From contig JAEETA010000009.1 of NCBI GenBank assembly GCA_016286555.1, forward strand, positions 28,462-92,461: a DNA stretch of 64,000 nt, written 5' to 3'. This stretch comes from Lachnospiraceae bacterium. Lineage in GTDB: Bacteria; Bacillota; Clostridia; Lachnospirales; Lachnospiraceae. Positions 17,427-27,020 of the stretch are shown here, piece after piece. The translations under genes and the position numbers were made by a program. The notes beneath the pieces were generated by a model. The model had not been told where the DNA came from, did no database searches, and saw only the letters and a list, made by a program, of their open reading frames with translations. How positions within the stretch are numbered: position 1 is the first letter of the stretch; every line of letters begins with the position of its first letter.

Positions 17427-17454
17427 AAAAAAGAGCTGTCCGCCAGGACAGCCC
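17427..17454 (-). terminator. zapA terminator
   Basis: The stem GCTGTCC / GGACAGC (17452-17446, 17441-17435) with a 4-base loop is followed by T-rich sequence ending in six T. It lies a few bases after the zapA stop and just before the U32 start. Confidence 0.85.
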
Positions 17455-17458
17455 TTTC

Positions 17459-17860
17459 TTATTTACCCTTCAGCTGCGTCTCAAGCTGCACGATCTTCTT
17501 TGCGTTCTCTGCCAGAGAGTTCTGAAGCTCCGCCACCTGCTTGGTCAGGGTGTCCAGCTTCATCTGATCGGCAACTCTGTCATGCTTGAGATCGTAGATC
17601 ACCTTGTCTCTCTCTTCGAGCTCTGCATTCAGCAGATCGATCTGCTTCTTCGCCTTGAAATAATCGTCGGCGATATTGACCTCCAGCAGCACTGCCTTAA
17701 TATCCTCAGGCTGGATGCGATATGCTTCGAGCTTGCTGTACTCCTCAATCATGTCATTGATGTAGGAAGCAATCCTCTGTTGATATTCGGGGGTCTCATA
17801 ACCGGAGAGGGTCAGAACCCTGCCGCCGATCACGACCTGTGTATCTGTCTTTTGTGACAT
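17459..17860 (-). CDS. zapA: Cell division protein ZapA
   Basis: ZapA stabilises FtsZ filaments at the division site. The 133-residue product has the N-terminal globular core (TQVVIGGRVLTLSGYE, then YINDMIEEYSK) and a long C-terminal coiled coil (about 60-133) that forms dimers and tetramers. The ATG at 17860 is preceded by GAGGTGG; the open frame upstream lacks a ribosome site. It is separated from ruvB by a leader carrying a perfect 12-bp hairpin and has a possible promoter at 17997-18025. Confidence 0.88.
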   Translation of the reverse strand: MSQKTDTQVVIGGRVLTLSGYETPEYQQRIASYINDMIEEYSKLEAYRIQPEDIKAVLLEVNIADDYFKAKKQIDLLNAELEERDKVIYDLKHDRVADQMKLDTLTKQVAELQNSLAENAKKIVQLETQLKGK

Positions 17861-17942
17861 ATCCCACCTCGTCTGTGTCTGAATCCGATTGAGCAAAGCG
17901 GTCAAAACACTCGTTTATGTAAGCATACCTTGCAAATTCCTG

Positions 17943-17969
17943 ACAACAGAATGCCTCGCATTCTGTTGT
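17943..17969. repeat. Perfect 12-bp inverted repeat in the zapA leader
   Basis: ACAACAGAATGC (17943-17954) and GCATTCTGTTGT (17958-17969) flank a 3-base loop. No T-run follows, so it is not a standard terminator. It is joined to the word at 17971-17988 that recurs at 31782-31799. Confidence 0.75.
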
Positions 17970-17996
17970 ATGACTCATGACCCTTGCATTAACCAA

Positions 17997-18025
17997 ATTA
18001 TAAAACACGAAAGGTTTTACTGCAA
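17997..18025 (-). promoter_or_regulatory. Possible zapA promoter
   Basis: A perfect TATAAT -10 (18002-17997), a 17-bp spacer and a weak TTGCAG -35 (18025-18020) lie just after the ruvB stop. The RNA would carry a leader of about 130 bases with the 12-bp hairpin. Confidence 0.55.
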
Positions 18026-18032
18026 GCAAAAC

Positions 18033-19022
18033 TCAAAGCCCCAAGTGGGTCCTGGCGGTCTCGGTGGCCACTCTTCCCTTGGGGGTCCGCATCAGCAGTC
18101 CGTTCTTGATGAGATAAGGCTCGTAAACATCCTCAATGGTTCCCGCATCCTCTCCGATGGCTGCGGACAGGGTATCCAGTCCCACAGGGCCGCCCTCAAA
18201 CTTGATGAGGATGGTCTCCAGGATCAGCCGGTCGATATGATCCAGGCCCAGCCGGTCCACATCCATAAGGTCCAGTGCCTCAATGGCCACGGGCAATGTG
18301 ATCACGCCGTCGTAGCGGACCTGGGCGTAGTCTCTCACCCGCTTCAGGATCCGGTTGGAAAGTCTCGGGGTACCGCGGCTCCGACGAGCCATTTCCTCTG
18401 CGCCTTCCCGTTCCACCTCGATGTTCATCTTTGCAGCGGAATGCAGGATGATATGAGTCAGTTCCTGCACCGTATAGAATTCCAGATGATAAATGAGGCC
18501 GAAGCGATCCCGCAAGGGTGCTGTCAAGAGGCCTGCTCTGGTGGTGGCTCCCACCAGGGTAAAATGGGGCAGGGGAAGTCTCACGGATCTGGAGGTGGAG
18601 GAAGAATCCTTCCCGATGATCACGTCGATGCAATAATCCTCCATGGCAGGGTATAGTACCTCTTCCACCTGACGATTCAGGCGATGGATCTCGTCCACGA
18701 ACAGCAGGTCCCCCTCCTGAAGACTGTTTAAGATCGCGGCCATCTCCGCCGGTTTTTCAATGGCGGGTCCGCTGGTGACCTTGATATGGGTTCCCATTTC
18801 ATTGGCTATGATATTGGCAAGTGTAGTCTTTCCCAGTCCTGGAGGGCCGTAAAGAAGCACGTGATCCAGGGCCTCTCCTCTGGAAAGTGCTGCCCGGATG
18901 CCGATCTCCAGGCCTTCCTTGATAGGCTCCTGTCCGATATAATCCGCAAGCTTCTTCGGCCGAAGGGATCCTTCGATGGGAAGATCTTCTTTGGTTCTGC
19001 CTGTTTCGATACTGCGCGCCAT
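18033..19022 (-). CDS. ruvB: Holliday junction branch migration ATPase RuvB
   Basis: RuvB is the hexameric AAA+ motor that drives branch migration of Holliday junctions with RuvA. The 329-residue protein shows the family start [19 protein letters not shown], Walker [10 protein letters not shown], Walker B VDEIHRL, sensor and arginine-finger region [18 protein letters not shown], and the C-terminal winged helix ending TPKGRVAT. It follows ruvA by nine bases with an AGGAGAAGG site. Probably SOS-induced through the ruvA promoter. Confidence 0.97.
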   Translation of the reverse strand: MARSIETGRTKEDLPIEGSLRPKKLADYIGQEPIKEGLEIGIRAALSRGEALDHVLLYGPPGLGKTTLANIIANEMGTHIKVTSGPAIEKPAEMAAILNSLQEGDLLFVDEIHRLNRQVEEVLYPAMEDYCIDVIIGKDSSSTSRSVRLPLPHFTLVGATTRAGLLTAPLRDRFGLIYHLEFYTVQELTHIILHSAAKMNIEVEREGAEEMARRSRGTPRLSNRILKRVRDYAQVRYDGVITLPVAIEALDLMDVDRLGLDHIDRLILETILIKFEGGPVGLDTLSAAIGEDAGTIEDVYEPYLIKNGLLMRTPKGRVATETARTHLGL

Positions 19023-19031
19023 GTCCTTCTC

Positions 19032-19646
19032 CTAAAACAGATATTTCAAAGCCGCTCCAAGCACGGCGCCGGAATCCATACCTTCCGTATCCGGGATCTG
19101 AGCCACAGCCTTCCGGCTCTCGGTGGAGGAATATCCCAGTGCGATGAGGGCCGCAACCGCATCCGACCGCTCCGGGCTCATATTCTCCGTCGCTGCATGA
19201 ACGTTGCCGGCGGAAGCCGCCTGCTCCAGGAGACTCTCCTCCGTCAGGCGCACCTTGTCCTTCAGCTCCAGGATTATCCTCTGCGCCGTCTTGGGTCCGA
19301 TGCCCGGAGCCGCAGAGATGGCCTTGGCATCTCCTGACAAAATGGCAAAACGCACAGAATCAGGATCCAGTTCCGACAGGATCGAAAGCCCGGCCTTGGG
19401 CCCGACGCCGCTGACACTGATGAGCCGCTTAAACAGCTCCAGCTCGTCCCGGTTCATAAATCCGTATAAGGAAATGGCATCCTCACGGAGTGCGGTATAG
19501 GTGTAGAGCTTCACCGATTCGCCGATTCCCGGAAGCTGGGACGCAGTCCTGGCGGAGATCCCCACATTCACGCCGAAGCCGCCCACATCTACGATGCAGC
19601 CGTCCTCGGTGATGCCATCCAATATTCCCTGAACAAATGCAAACAT
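19032..19646 (-). CDS. ruvA: Holliday junction DNA-binding protein RuvA
   Basis: RuvA binds four-way junctions as a tetramer and recruits RuvB. The 204-residue product has the N-terminal OB fold (VDVGGFGVNVGIS), helix-hairpin-helix motifs (SVSGVGPKAGLSIL and AAPGIGPKTAQRIILELKD) and a C-terminal RuvB-binding domain (ALGYSSTESRKAV). The ATG at 19646 follows GGGAGG; the open frame seven codons upstream is ignored. Its promoter contains a LexA-type box and overlaps the end of the MATE unit. Confidence 0.96.
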   Translation of the reverse strand: MFAFVQGILDGITEDGCIVDVGGFGVNVGISARTASQLPGIGESVKLYTYTALREDAISLYGFMNRDELELFKRLISVSGVGPKAGLSILSELDPDSVRFAILSGDAKAISAAPGIGPKTAQRIILELKDKVRLTEESLLEQAASAGNVHAATENMSPERSDAVAALIALGYSSTESRKAVAQIPDTEGMDSGAVLGAALKYLF

Positions 19647-19648
19647 AC

Positions 19649-19717
19649 AAAAACCTCCCGCACTCAAACATGTTCATATTACCACAATCGAACATATGTT
19701 TTCAAGTGCAGGGAGGT
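19649..19717 (-). terminator. MATE terminator-like hairpin that covers the ruvA promoter and ribosome site
   Basis: ACCTCCC (19717-19711) pairs with GGGAGGT (19659-19653), extended after a one-base bulge by GCACT/AGTGC and partial inner pairing. Five T follow. The 3' arm is the ruvA ribosome binding site. Only read-through RNA from the MATE gene contains both arms; RNA from the ruvA promoter lacks the 5' arm. Confidence 0.65.
19676..19705 (-). promoter_or_regulatory. ruvA promoter with LexA (SOS) box
   Basis: TTGAAA (-35, 19705-19700), 18-bp spacer and TAATAT (-10, 19681-19676). The spacer holds CGAACATATGTTTT (read on the plus strand, 19689-19702), which matches the Gram-positive LexA consensus CGAACNNNNGTTCG except for the last two bases. 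Confidence 0.78.
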
Positions 19718-19723
19718 ATTTTG

Positions 19724-21076
19724 TTATCCTTTGTTTTCTTTCAAAAGTTTCCTGTAGAACAGGATAAAACAAACAAGATGTGCAAAGAATGTCAACGCCC
19801 AGCTGATGGGATAGGACACGTAAAGTACCGCCTGTGTCCGGAACTCCCGGAATACCGTCAGGATCCAGATGATGCGGAACAGACAGGCGCCTGTAAGTGA
19901 CACGATCATGGGAGCGATGGAATAGCCCATGCCGCGGATCATGCCCACCATGGTATCCATCATGCCGCAGAGGGCATAGGTCACACAGATGTATTTCATC
20001 CGCAGCAGACCGTAGGCAATGACCTGAGGATCCGTACTGTAAAGGCCCAGCAGTTTGTCCCCGATGAGGTAGGAACCGCCGCCGAAGACGATGCCCGTCA
20101 GGATCACCGCGCCCATGCAGATCAGGCAGATGCTGCGGATCCGCAGGTATTTCCGGGCACCCATATTCTGGGAGGTAAAGCTGGTGGCCGTCTGGGAATA
20201 GGCGTACATTGCGGAATAAATAAAGCCCTCGATATTGGCGGACGCCGCATTTCCGGCCATGGCAATGCCGCCGAAGGAATTGATGGAGGACTGGATGATC
20301 ACGTTGGAAATGGAGAAGAGGCACCCTTGCAATCCCGCCGGCAAGCCGATCCGCAGGAGCTGTCCCAGCATGCTTCCGTGGAGCCGGATCCTTCCGATCT
20401 CCAGCTTTGCAGGGCCATCCAGCCCCAGCAGGCACCGGAACACCAGTACGGCGGAGATGCCCTGGGAGATCACGGTAGCGGAAGCCACTCCCGCAACGCC
20501 CATGTGAAATCCCATCACAAAGATCAGATTCAGGATCACATTGATGATCCCGGCACCGGTGAGATAGATCAAAGGCCTGGTGGTATCTCCCAGCGCGTTC
20601 AGGATGGAACTGCCGTAATTGTAGATCAGGTTAAAAACGGTGCCCGCAAAATAGATCCGCATGTATCTGGTGGCCAGGGGCAGGATCTCCTCGGGAGATC
20701 CCATTATCACCAGACAGGGGGCCGCCGCCAGAATGCCGATGAGGGTCAGAGCAACGCCGCCGATCAGCGCCGCCGCCACGGAAGTGTGGACCATGTCCGA
20801 TAGTTCCCGGTCCCTTCCGGCGCCCTTGTAATGGGCCACCATCACGTTGGCGCCCACGCCCAGACCAATGAACATCTTGCTCAGCAGATTGATAAGGGAA
20901 CTGGTGGAACCCACCGCCGCCAGCGCATCACTTCCGGCAAAACGCCCCACCACAATGACATCCGCGGCATTAAAAAGGAGCTGCAGTTCCGCGGAAAGCA
21001 TCAGCGGAATATAGAAGGCCAGGATCTTGGGAAGCAGGGCCCCGTTTGTCATATCGATTTCAAAACGTTTCTTCAT
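19724..21076 (-). CDS. MATE family multidrug/metabolite efflux transporter
   Basis: This 450-residue integral membrane protein has about twelve helices. MATE proteins export cationic compounds or metabolites using a Na+ or H+ gradient. Family features are the N-lobe ILAFYIPLMLSAELQLLFNAADVIVVGRF, GLGVGANVMVAHYKGA, ALGDTTRPLIYL and the mirrored C-lobe TSFTSQNMGARKY. Substrate unknown. The likely start is ATG at 21076; the upstream TTG adds two codons. No ribosome site is visible, and the gene starts about 30 bases after the leuD terminator. Confidence 0.88.
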   Translation of the reverse strand: MKKRFEIDMTNGALLPKILAFYIPLMLSAELQLLFNAADVIVVGRFAGSDALAAVGSTSSLINLLSKMFIGLGVGANVMVAHYKGAGRDRELSDMVHTSVAAALIGGVALTLIGILAAAPCLVIMGSPEEILPLATRYMRIYFAGTVFNLIYNYGSSILNALGDTTRPLIYLTGAGIINVILNLIFVMGFHMGVAGVASATVISQGISAVLVFRCLLGLDGPAKLEIGRIRLHGSMLGQLLRIGLPAGLQGCLFSISNVIIQSSINSFGGIAMAGNAASANIEGFIYSAMYAYSQTATSFTSQNMGARKYLRIRSICLICMGAVILTGIVFGGGSYLIGDKLLGLYSTDPQVIAYGLLRMKYICVTYALCGMMDTMVGMIRGMGYSIAPMIVSLTGACLFRIIWILTVFREFRTQAVLYVSYPISWALTFFAHLVCFILFYRKLLKENKG

Positions 21077-21105
21077 AAGCAATCAAAAAACAATCATCCA
21101 AAGAG

Positions 21106-21138
21106 AAAAAAAGACCTGCGACAAAAATGCCGCAGGCC
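21106..21138 (-). terminator. leuCD terminator
   Basis: The stem GGCCTGCG / CGCAGGTC (21138-21131, 21120-21113, one G-T pair) is followed by seven T. It lies shortly after the leuD stop. Confidence 0.88.
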
Positions 21139-21144
21139 GAAAAC

Positions 21145-21636
21145 TTAAGGTCTTCCGTTGTTGATCCACTGCACAAGACCTTCGTTTGCGATGATCTTCT
21201 GCATGAACTCCGGAAATGCCTGTCCCCGGAAGCTGTCTCCCGTGGTCAGGTCCCTGATCTCGCCGGAATCAAAATCGATCTCCACTTCATCCCCCGCCGA
21301 AATGGCTTTTGCCGCTTCGGGACACTCGATGATGGGAAGTCCGATATTGATGGCATTGCGGTAAAAGATTCTGGCGAAGGTTTCAGCGATGACGCAGCTT
21401 ACCCCGGATGCCTTGATGGCGATGGGGGCATGCTCTCTCGAGGAACCGCAGCCGAAATTCTTGTTGGCAACAATGATATCACCCTTGTTCACCTTGTCAA
21501 CAAATTCTTTGTCGATGTCCTCCATGCAGTGGGTTGCCAGCTCTGCCGGATCGGACGAATTCAGATATCTTGCGGGAATAATGACGTCAGTGTCAACATT
21601 GTCTCCGTATTTAAAAACCCTTCCTTTTGCCTGCAT
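21145..21636 (-). CDS. leuD: 3-isopropylmalate dehydratase small subunit
   Basis: LeuD is the swivel-domain subunit of the isopropylmalate isomerase in leucine synthesis. The 163-residue product is of the short type, with [20 protein letters not shown] at the start and the loop [14 protein letters not shown]. The ATG at 21636 is preceded by AAGGAGGA; the frame continues upstream only as overlap with leuC. It follows leuC by ten bases and is closed by a terminator. Confidence 0.95.
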   Translation of the reverse strand: MQAKGRVFKYGDNVDTDVIIPARYLNSSDPAELATHCMEDIDKEFVDKVNKGDIIVANKNFGCGSSREHAPIAIKASGVSCVIAETFARIFYRNAINIGLPIIECPEAAKAISAGDEVEIDFDSGEIRDLTTGDSFRGQAFPEFMQKIIANEGLVQWINNGRP

Positions 21637-21646
21637 ACGCTCCTCC

Positions 21647-22915
21647 TTAAAGATCTTCCGGGCAGGAGATCTGACCGGTGATGGCACTGGCTGCCGCCAC
21701 AGCGGGGCTTGCCAGATAAATTTCGGAATCCACATGTCCCATACGACCTACAAAGTTCCGGTTGGTGGTGGACACGCAGCGCTCGCCCTGCGCCAGGACG
21801 CCCATGTAACCGCCCAGGCAGGGACCGCAGGTGGGCGTGGACACCACACCGCCGGCCTCGATAAAGGTCCGAAGGAGTCCTTCTTCCATGGACTGGAGAT
21901 ACACGGACTGGGTAGCGGGGATCACGATGAGACGCACCCCGGGAGCCACCTTTCTGCCCTTCAGGATCTCGGCAGCCTCTCTCATATCCTGGATCCGGCC
22001 GTTGGTGCAGGATCCGATGACCACCTGGTCGATCTTGATGTCGCCCTCGGCGTGGATCTGGTCGATGGTATGGGTGTTCTCGGGCAGATGAGGGAAGGAC
22101 ACGGTAGGACGTAAGGTGGAGAGATCGATCTCGATGGTCTCGTCATATTCCGCATCCGGATCTGCCTCATAAACCGTGTAAGGTCTGGTAGCATGCTCCT
22201 TCAGATATTCTTCCGTGATCTCATCCACGGGGAAAATGCCGTTCTTGCCGCCGGCCTCAATGGCCATGTTGGCGATGGTAAAACGATCATCCATGGTCAG
22301 GTGCCTGATGCCTTCTCCGGTAAACTCCATGGAGCGATACAGGGCACCGTCCACACCGATCATGCCGATGATGTGCAGGATCAGGTCCTTGCCGCTGATG
22401 TGCTTTGCAGGCTTTCCCACGATGTTAAAGCGAATGGCGGAAGGCACCTTGAACCATGCCTGGCCCGTTGCCATGCCGGCAGCCATATCCGTGCTGCCCA
22501 CACCGGTGGAAAATGCGCCCAGCGCACCGTAGGTACAGGTATGGGAATCCGCACCGATGATCACATCACCAGGAACCGTCAGACCTTTTTCGGGCAGCAG
22601 CGCATGCTCGATGCCCATCTGGCCCACCTCAAAATAATTGGTGATCTCGTTTTTCCGGGCAAACTCTCTCACGCACTTGCAATGCTCGGCGGATTTGATG
22701 TCCTTGTTGGGGACAAAATGATCGGGCACCAGCGCGATCTTGTCCTTGTTAAAGACTCCCTCCACCTTCATTTTTTCCAGCTCATGAATGGCTACGGGAC
22801 TGGTGATGTCGTTTCCAAGCACCAGGTCCAGATCCGCCATGATCAGCTGTCCTGCCTTTACCTCCGGCAAGCCGGCGGCATGGGCCAGGATCTTCTGTGT
22901 CATTGTCATTCCCAT
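21647..22915 (-). CDS. leuC: 3-isopropylmalate dehydratase large subunit
   Basis: LeuC carries the [4Fe-4S] cluster of isopropylmalate isomerase, converting 2- to 3-isopropylmalate with LeuD. At 422 residues it is the shorter LeuC type typical of Clostridia and archaea. The cluster cysteines lie in GSCTNGR and in [10 protein letters not shown], and the substrate region [15 protein letters not shown] is intact. The ATG at 22915 is seven bases after GGAGG and 17 bases after the ABC transporter stop, so transcription may come from upstream. Confidence 0.95.
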   Translation of the reverse strand: MGMTMTQKILAHAAGLPEVKAGQLIMADLDLVLGNDITSPVAIHELEKMKVEGVFNKDKIALVPDHFVPNKDIKSAEHCKCVREFARKNEITNYFEVGQMGIEHALLPEKGLTVPGDVIIGADSHTCTYGALGAFSTGVGSTDMAAGMATGQAWFKVPSAIRFNIVGKPAKHISGKDLILHIIGMIGVDGALYRSMEFTGEGIRHLTMDDRFTIANMAIEAGGKNGIFPVDEITEEYLKEHATRPYTVYEADPDAEYDETIEIDLSTLRPTVSFPHLPENTHTIDQIHAEGDIKIDQVVIGSCTNGRIQDMREAAEILKGRKVAPGVRLIVIPATQSVYLQSMEEGLLRTFIEAGGVVSTPTCGPCLGGYMGVLAQGERCVSTTNRNFVGRMGHVDSEIYLASPAVAAASAITGQISCPEDL

Positions 22916-22932
22916 ACTGTTTCCTCCCTCGA

Positions 22933-24741
22933 TCAGCTCTGCAGCTTTTTCATATGATAGAAGGCTCCCTTGGAAGCCATCAGTTCGTCGTAGGTTCCGA
23001 TCTCCTCACACTTGCCGTCGGCGATGACCGCAATGCGGTCCGCTCCGGTAATGGTGGACAGTCTGTGGGCCACGATAAAGGTGGTGCGTCCACGGCACAG
23101 ATTTTCAATGGCCTCCTGGATCAGCTTCTCGGATACGGAATCCAGCGCCGAAGTCGCTTCATCCAGCACGATGACCTTGGGATCCCGGATCAAAGCTCTG
23201 GCGATGGAAACACGCTGTCTCTGACCGCCGGAAAGCTTGCCGCCGTGCTCTCCCACCTGGGTATCCAGACCGTGGGGCATACCGGCAATGAGATCCTTCA
23301 AATTCGCGGCTTCAATGACCTGCGCCAGTTTTTCCTCGCTCACATCCTCACACCCGTAGGTGATGTTGTCCCGGATGGAACCGGAGAACAGAATGCTGGT
23401 CTGGGGCACCACTGCCAGGAAATGCCGATAGGAGCGCAGATCCAGATTGTCCATGTTCCGGCCGTCCAGAAGGAGCTGTCCTCCCGTGGCTTTGTAAAAT
23501 CCGATGACCATGTTCAAAATGGTGGATTTTCCGGCACCGGACTCTCCCACCAGTGCGATGGTCTCTCCCGGTTTCACATCCAGATTCAGACCATTTAAGA
23601 CATCACTGTCACTGTCCTTGTAGTGGAAATGCACATTTTCAAAGGTGAAATGCCCCTGCACTTCCGAGATCTCCAGCTTGCCCTGATTGTCCTCCACCTC
23701 GTCGGAAAGCAGCACCTCACCGATGGAGTTCACGCTCTCCACGCCCTTGGCGATGGCGGGCACCAGACTGATGACTGCGGAGACCTGATTGACGATGGTG
23801 GCAAAATAGCTCTGGTAAAGGGTGATGTCACCGGGCTCAATGGAATGCCGGTAAGCCAGCACCGCCGTAAAGCACAGGCAGATCACCTGGAAGATCTGGA
23901 AGATCACCCATCCCACGGAACCGAACAGGGTCTGGACCAGATCCAGCTTGTAACCCTTCTCCGCCACAGCGAAGAGCTGGGAACTCATCTTTTTGACTTC
24001 TTCGTCCTCCAGAGCGTGGGCTCTGGTAACAGGGATCATCTCCACCATCTCCATGACTCTGGCGGAGGTCTCTTCCATCTCCTTCCGGAATTCCGAATTA
24101 CGCTTTTTCATCACGTTCCGGAAAAACCACATGGTTCCCGCCGCAACGGGGGTGGTGATGAGAAAGAAGAAAAATACCACATAGCTCTTCCGCACGGTAA
24201 CTGCCAGAGCAACACCGATGTTCAGCGCAATGTTCAGGGCGCTTAAAAACATCTGGGTGCTGAGCTGCTCCACCGCTTCCACGTCACGCATGATCTTGGA
24301 CTGCAGTCTTCCGGACTGAGTGTCCACATGATAGGAAATGGTGAGCTGCTGAAGCTTTCGGATCAGGGCTTTGCGCAGCCCCGTCTCCGCGTAGCGGGTG
24401 GCCTGGCTCTTATAGGCCGTGTAGGCGTAGTTCATGGGGATGTTCAAAAGCAACAACACCACCATCAGCGCCCCGTAAAAGATCAGCTTCCGGATCAGGT
24501 CACCGTCCCCCTTCACCACGGAATTGATGACGCCGGAGGTGACTATGGGCAGGACCCACACCGGGGAATGCTTGATGAAAAAGAAGAAAACGGCCAGGAG
24601 AAACTTGTGATAATACCCCTTATAGATCCCCACGAGGATCCGCAGGGGATGCCCCTTATGCTTCCGGTACATCTCCGTAAACCAGACCTCGGGAAGAATG
24701 CCTTTGGGCGATTTGATTTTTTCTTCGAAACTGGATGTCAT
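22933..24741 (-). CDS. ABC exporter, fused permease and ATPase
   Basis: This 602-residue type I exporter half-transporter has an N-terminal domain with about six membrane helices (residues about 45-330) and a C-terminal ATPase with GESGAGKST (Walker A), LSGGQRQR (signature) and [12 protein letters not shown] (Walker B). Such proteins act as dimers and export lipids, peptides or drugs; substrate unknown. It lies inside a leucine/isoleucine gene run between ilvC and leuC, which is not explained by function. The ATG at 24741 comes eight bases after the T-tract of the ilvC terminator and lacks a ribosome site, so either the true start is internal or translation is unusual. Confidence 0.85.
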   Translation of the reverse strand: MTSSFEEKIKSPKGILPEVWFTEMYRKHKGHPLRILVGIYKGYYHKFLLAVFFFFIKHSPVWVLPIVTSGVINSVVKGDGDLIRKLIFYGALMVVLLLLNIPMNYAYTAYKSQATRYAETGLRKALIRKLQQLTISYHVDTQSGRLQSKIMRDVEAVEQLSTQMFLSALNIALNIGVALAVTVRKSYVVFFFFLITTPVAAGTMWFFRNVMKKRNSEFRKEMEETSARVMEMVEMIPVTRAHALEDEEVKKMSSQLFAVAEKGYKLDLVQTLFGSVGWVIFQIFQVICLCFTAVLAYRHSIEPGDITLYQSYFATIVNQVSAVISLVPAIAKGVESVNSIGEVLLSDEVEDNQGKLEISEVQGHFTFENVHFHYKDSDSDVLNGLNLDVKPGETIALVGESGAGKSTILNMVIGFYKATGGQLLLDGRNMDNLDLRSYRHFLAVVPQTSILFSGSIRDNITYGCEDVSEEKLAQVIEAANLKDLIAGMPHGLDTQVGEHGGKLSGGQRQRVSIARALIRDPKVIVLDEATSALDSVSEKLIQEAIENLCRGRTTFIVAHRLSTITGADRIAVIADGKCEEIGTYDELMASKGAFYHMKKLQS

Positions 24742-24749
24742 ACGATACG

Positions 24750-24779
24750 AAAAACAGGGGGCCGCTTTCGGCAGCCCCC
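24750..24779 (-). terminator. ilvC terminator
   Basis: A G/C-rich 9-bp stem (24779-24771 with 24765-24757, one G-T pair) and a 5-base loop are followed by TG and five T. It begins 11 bases after the ilvC stop. Confidence 0.9.
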
Positions 24780-24790
24780 CGAGTGATCTG

Positions 24791-25864
<1,074 letters not shown>

Positions 25865-26365
25865 TTAGGGCAAATAGGTCACATTCTCGGCGCCTCTGGT
25901 GAGACCTGCGATACCGGTCCGTGCCAGCTCCAGCACCTCGTGTCCGTCCAACAGACGTAAGAATGCGTCCACCTTGGACTGGTTGCCGGTGATCTCGATG
26001 ATGACACAATCGGGAGACACATCGATGATGTTGCCGCGGAAGATCTCCGTGGTAGCCACGATGGTCTGGCGCTCCTGGGGCGTGATCTTCACCTTCACCA
26101 TGGCGAGCTCGCGGTACACGCTCTCGTCCGGCTTCAGCTCCTTAATGTCTCTCACATCCTCCAGCTTTGCCAGCTGCTTCTCGATCTGCTCCAGCACCTC
26201 GTCATCTCCGCTGGTGCAGATGGTAATGCGGGTGTAGCGGGCATCCGCCGTTACGCCTGCAGTAATGCTCTCGATGTTATAACCTCTTCTGGAAAACAGT
26301 CCGGATATACGACTGAGCACACCCGAATTATTGTCGACCAAAAGCTGAAAAACTTTCTTTCTCAA
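25865..26365 (-). CDS. ilvN: Acetolactate synthase small (regulatory) subunit
   Basis: The small subunit activates acetohydroxyacid synthase and gives valine feedback. The 166-residue protein has an N-terminal ACT domain (VFQLLVDNNSGVLSRISGLFSRRGYNIESI) and the C-terminal domain conserved in IlvH/IlvN (RELAMVKVK, then GNQSKVDAFLRLL). TTG start at 26365, seven bases after GGAGG. It has its own strong promoter and is followed by ilvC. A second paralogue lies just upstream. Which large subunit it pairs with is not settled; the canonical ilvB is about 25 kb away. Confidence 0.93.
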   Translation of the reverse strand: MRKKVFQLLVDNNSGVLSRISGLFSRRGYNIESITAGVTADARYTRITICTSGDDEVLEQIEKQLAKLEDVRDIKELKPDESVYRELAMVKVKITPQERQTIVATTEIFRGNIIDVSPDCVIIEITGNQSKVDAFLRLLDGHEVLELARTGIAGLTRGAENVTYLP

Positions 26366-26409
26366 GATGAAACCTCCTGAAAAATTCCCTTGATTTCAAG
26401 CTAGATTCT

Positions 26410-26438
26410 ACTTTAGCAACGATGGATTGTAATGTCAA
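26410..26438 (-). promoter_or_regulatory. ilvN-ilvC promoter
   Basis: Consensus TTGACA (-35, 26438-26433), a 17-bp spacer and TAAAGT (-10, 26415-26410), about 45 bp before the ilvN start. Confidence 0.82.
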
Positions 26439-26503
26439 CAGACACTTTTTAACCATCTGAAAACTTGATCTTTGTTAATATCCGGAAACCTGCAAAAATA
26501 ATC

Positions 26504-27001
26504 TCAGTTCCCTTCACTCTCCAGGCACTTCTGCAGTGCCAAAGTCCCTGTCCGCGCGCATTCCACGATGCTGATGGACTTGAACATCCGGATCATCAGC
26601 TGAATCTTCTCCGGTGTATCGCAAATCTGGATCATCATATGATGAAGGCTCATGTCCACGATGCTGGCATTCATGAGCTCACACATCTCCATGATCTCCT
26701 GGCGGTTGCCCTTATTGTACTTCACCTTCATCAGCATCAGCTCCCGGGAGATGCATTCCTGCTCCGTGAAAGTCTTGACCTTGATGACATCCAATTTCTT
26801 ATTCAGCTGTTTCTCGATCTGCTCCAGGGTGCGCTCGTCTCCGGAAGAGACGATGGTCATGTTGGAGACCATCTTGTCGTCGGTCTCTCCCACCGCCAGA
26901 GAATCGATGTTAAAGCATCTTCTCGCAAACAGTCCGCTGACCTTGCTGAGGACGCCGGAGCGGTTCTCAACGGTAACGGAATAGATTCTCTTGATCTTCA
27001 T
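26504..27001 (-). CDS. ilvH: Second acetolactate synthase small subunit paralogue
   Basis: This is a 165-residue ACT-domain protein (YSVTVENRSGVLSKVSGLFARRCFNIDSL) with the IlvH C-terminal domain (RELMLMKVKYN). It differs from the neighbouring IlvN through much of its length, so it is an old duplicate, not a recent copy. The ATG at 27001 follows GGAGG. It lies 19 bases after ilvB1 and was probably made to regulate that large subunit. Confidence 0.9.
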   Translation of the reverse strand: MKIKRIYSVTVENRSGVLSKVSGLFARRCFNIDSLAVGETDDKMVSNMTIVSSGDERTLEQIEKQLNKKLDVIKVKTFTEQECISRELMLMKVKYNKGNRQEIMEMCELMNASIVDMSLHHMMIQICDTPEKIQLMIRMFKSISIVECARTGTLALQKCLESEGN

Positions 27002-27020
27002 GCTTACCTCCATGCCGCGC

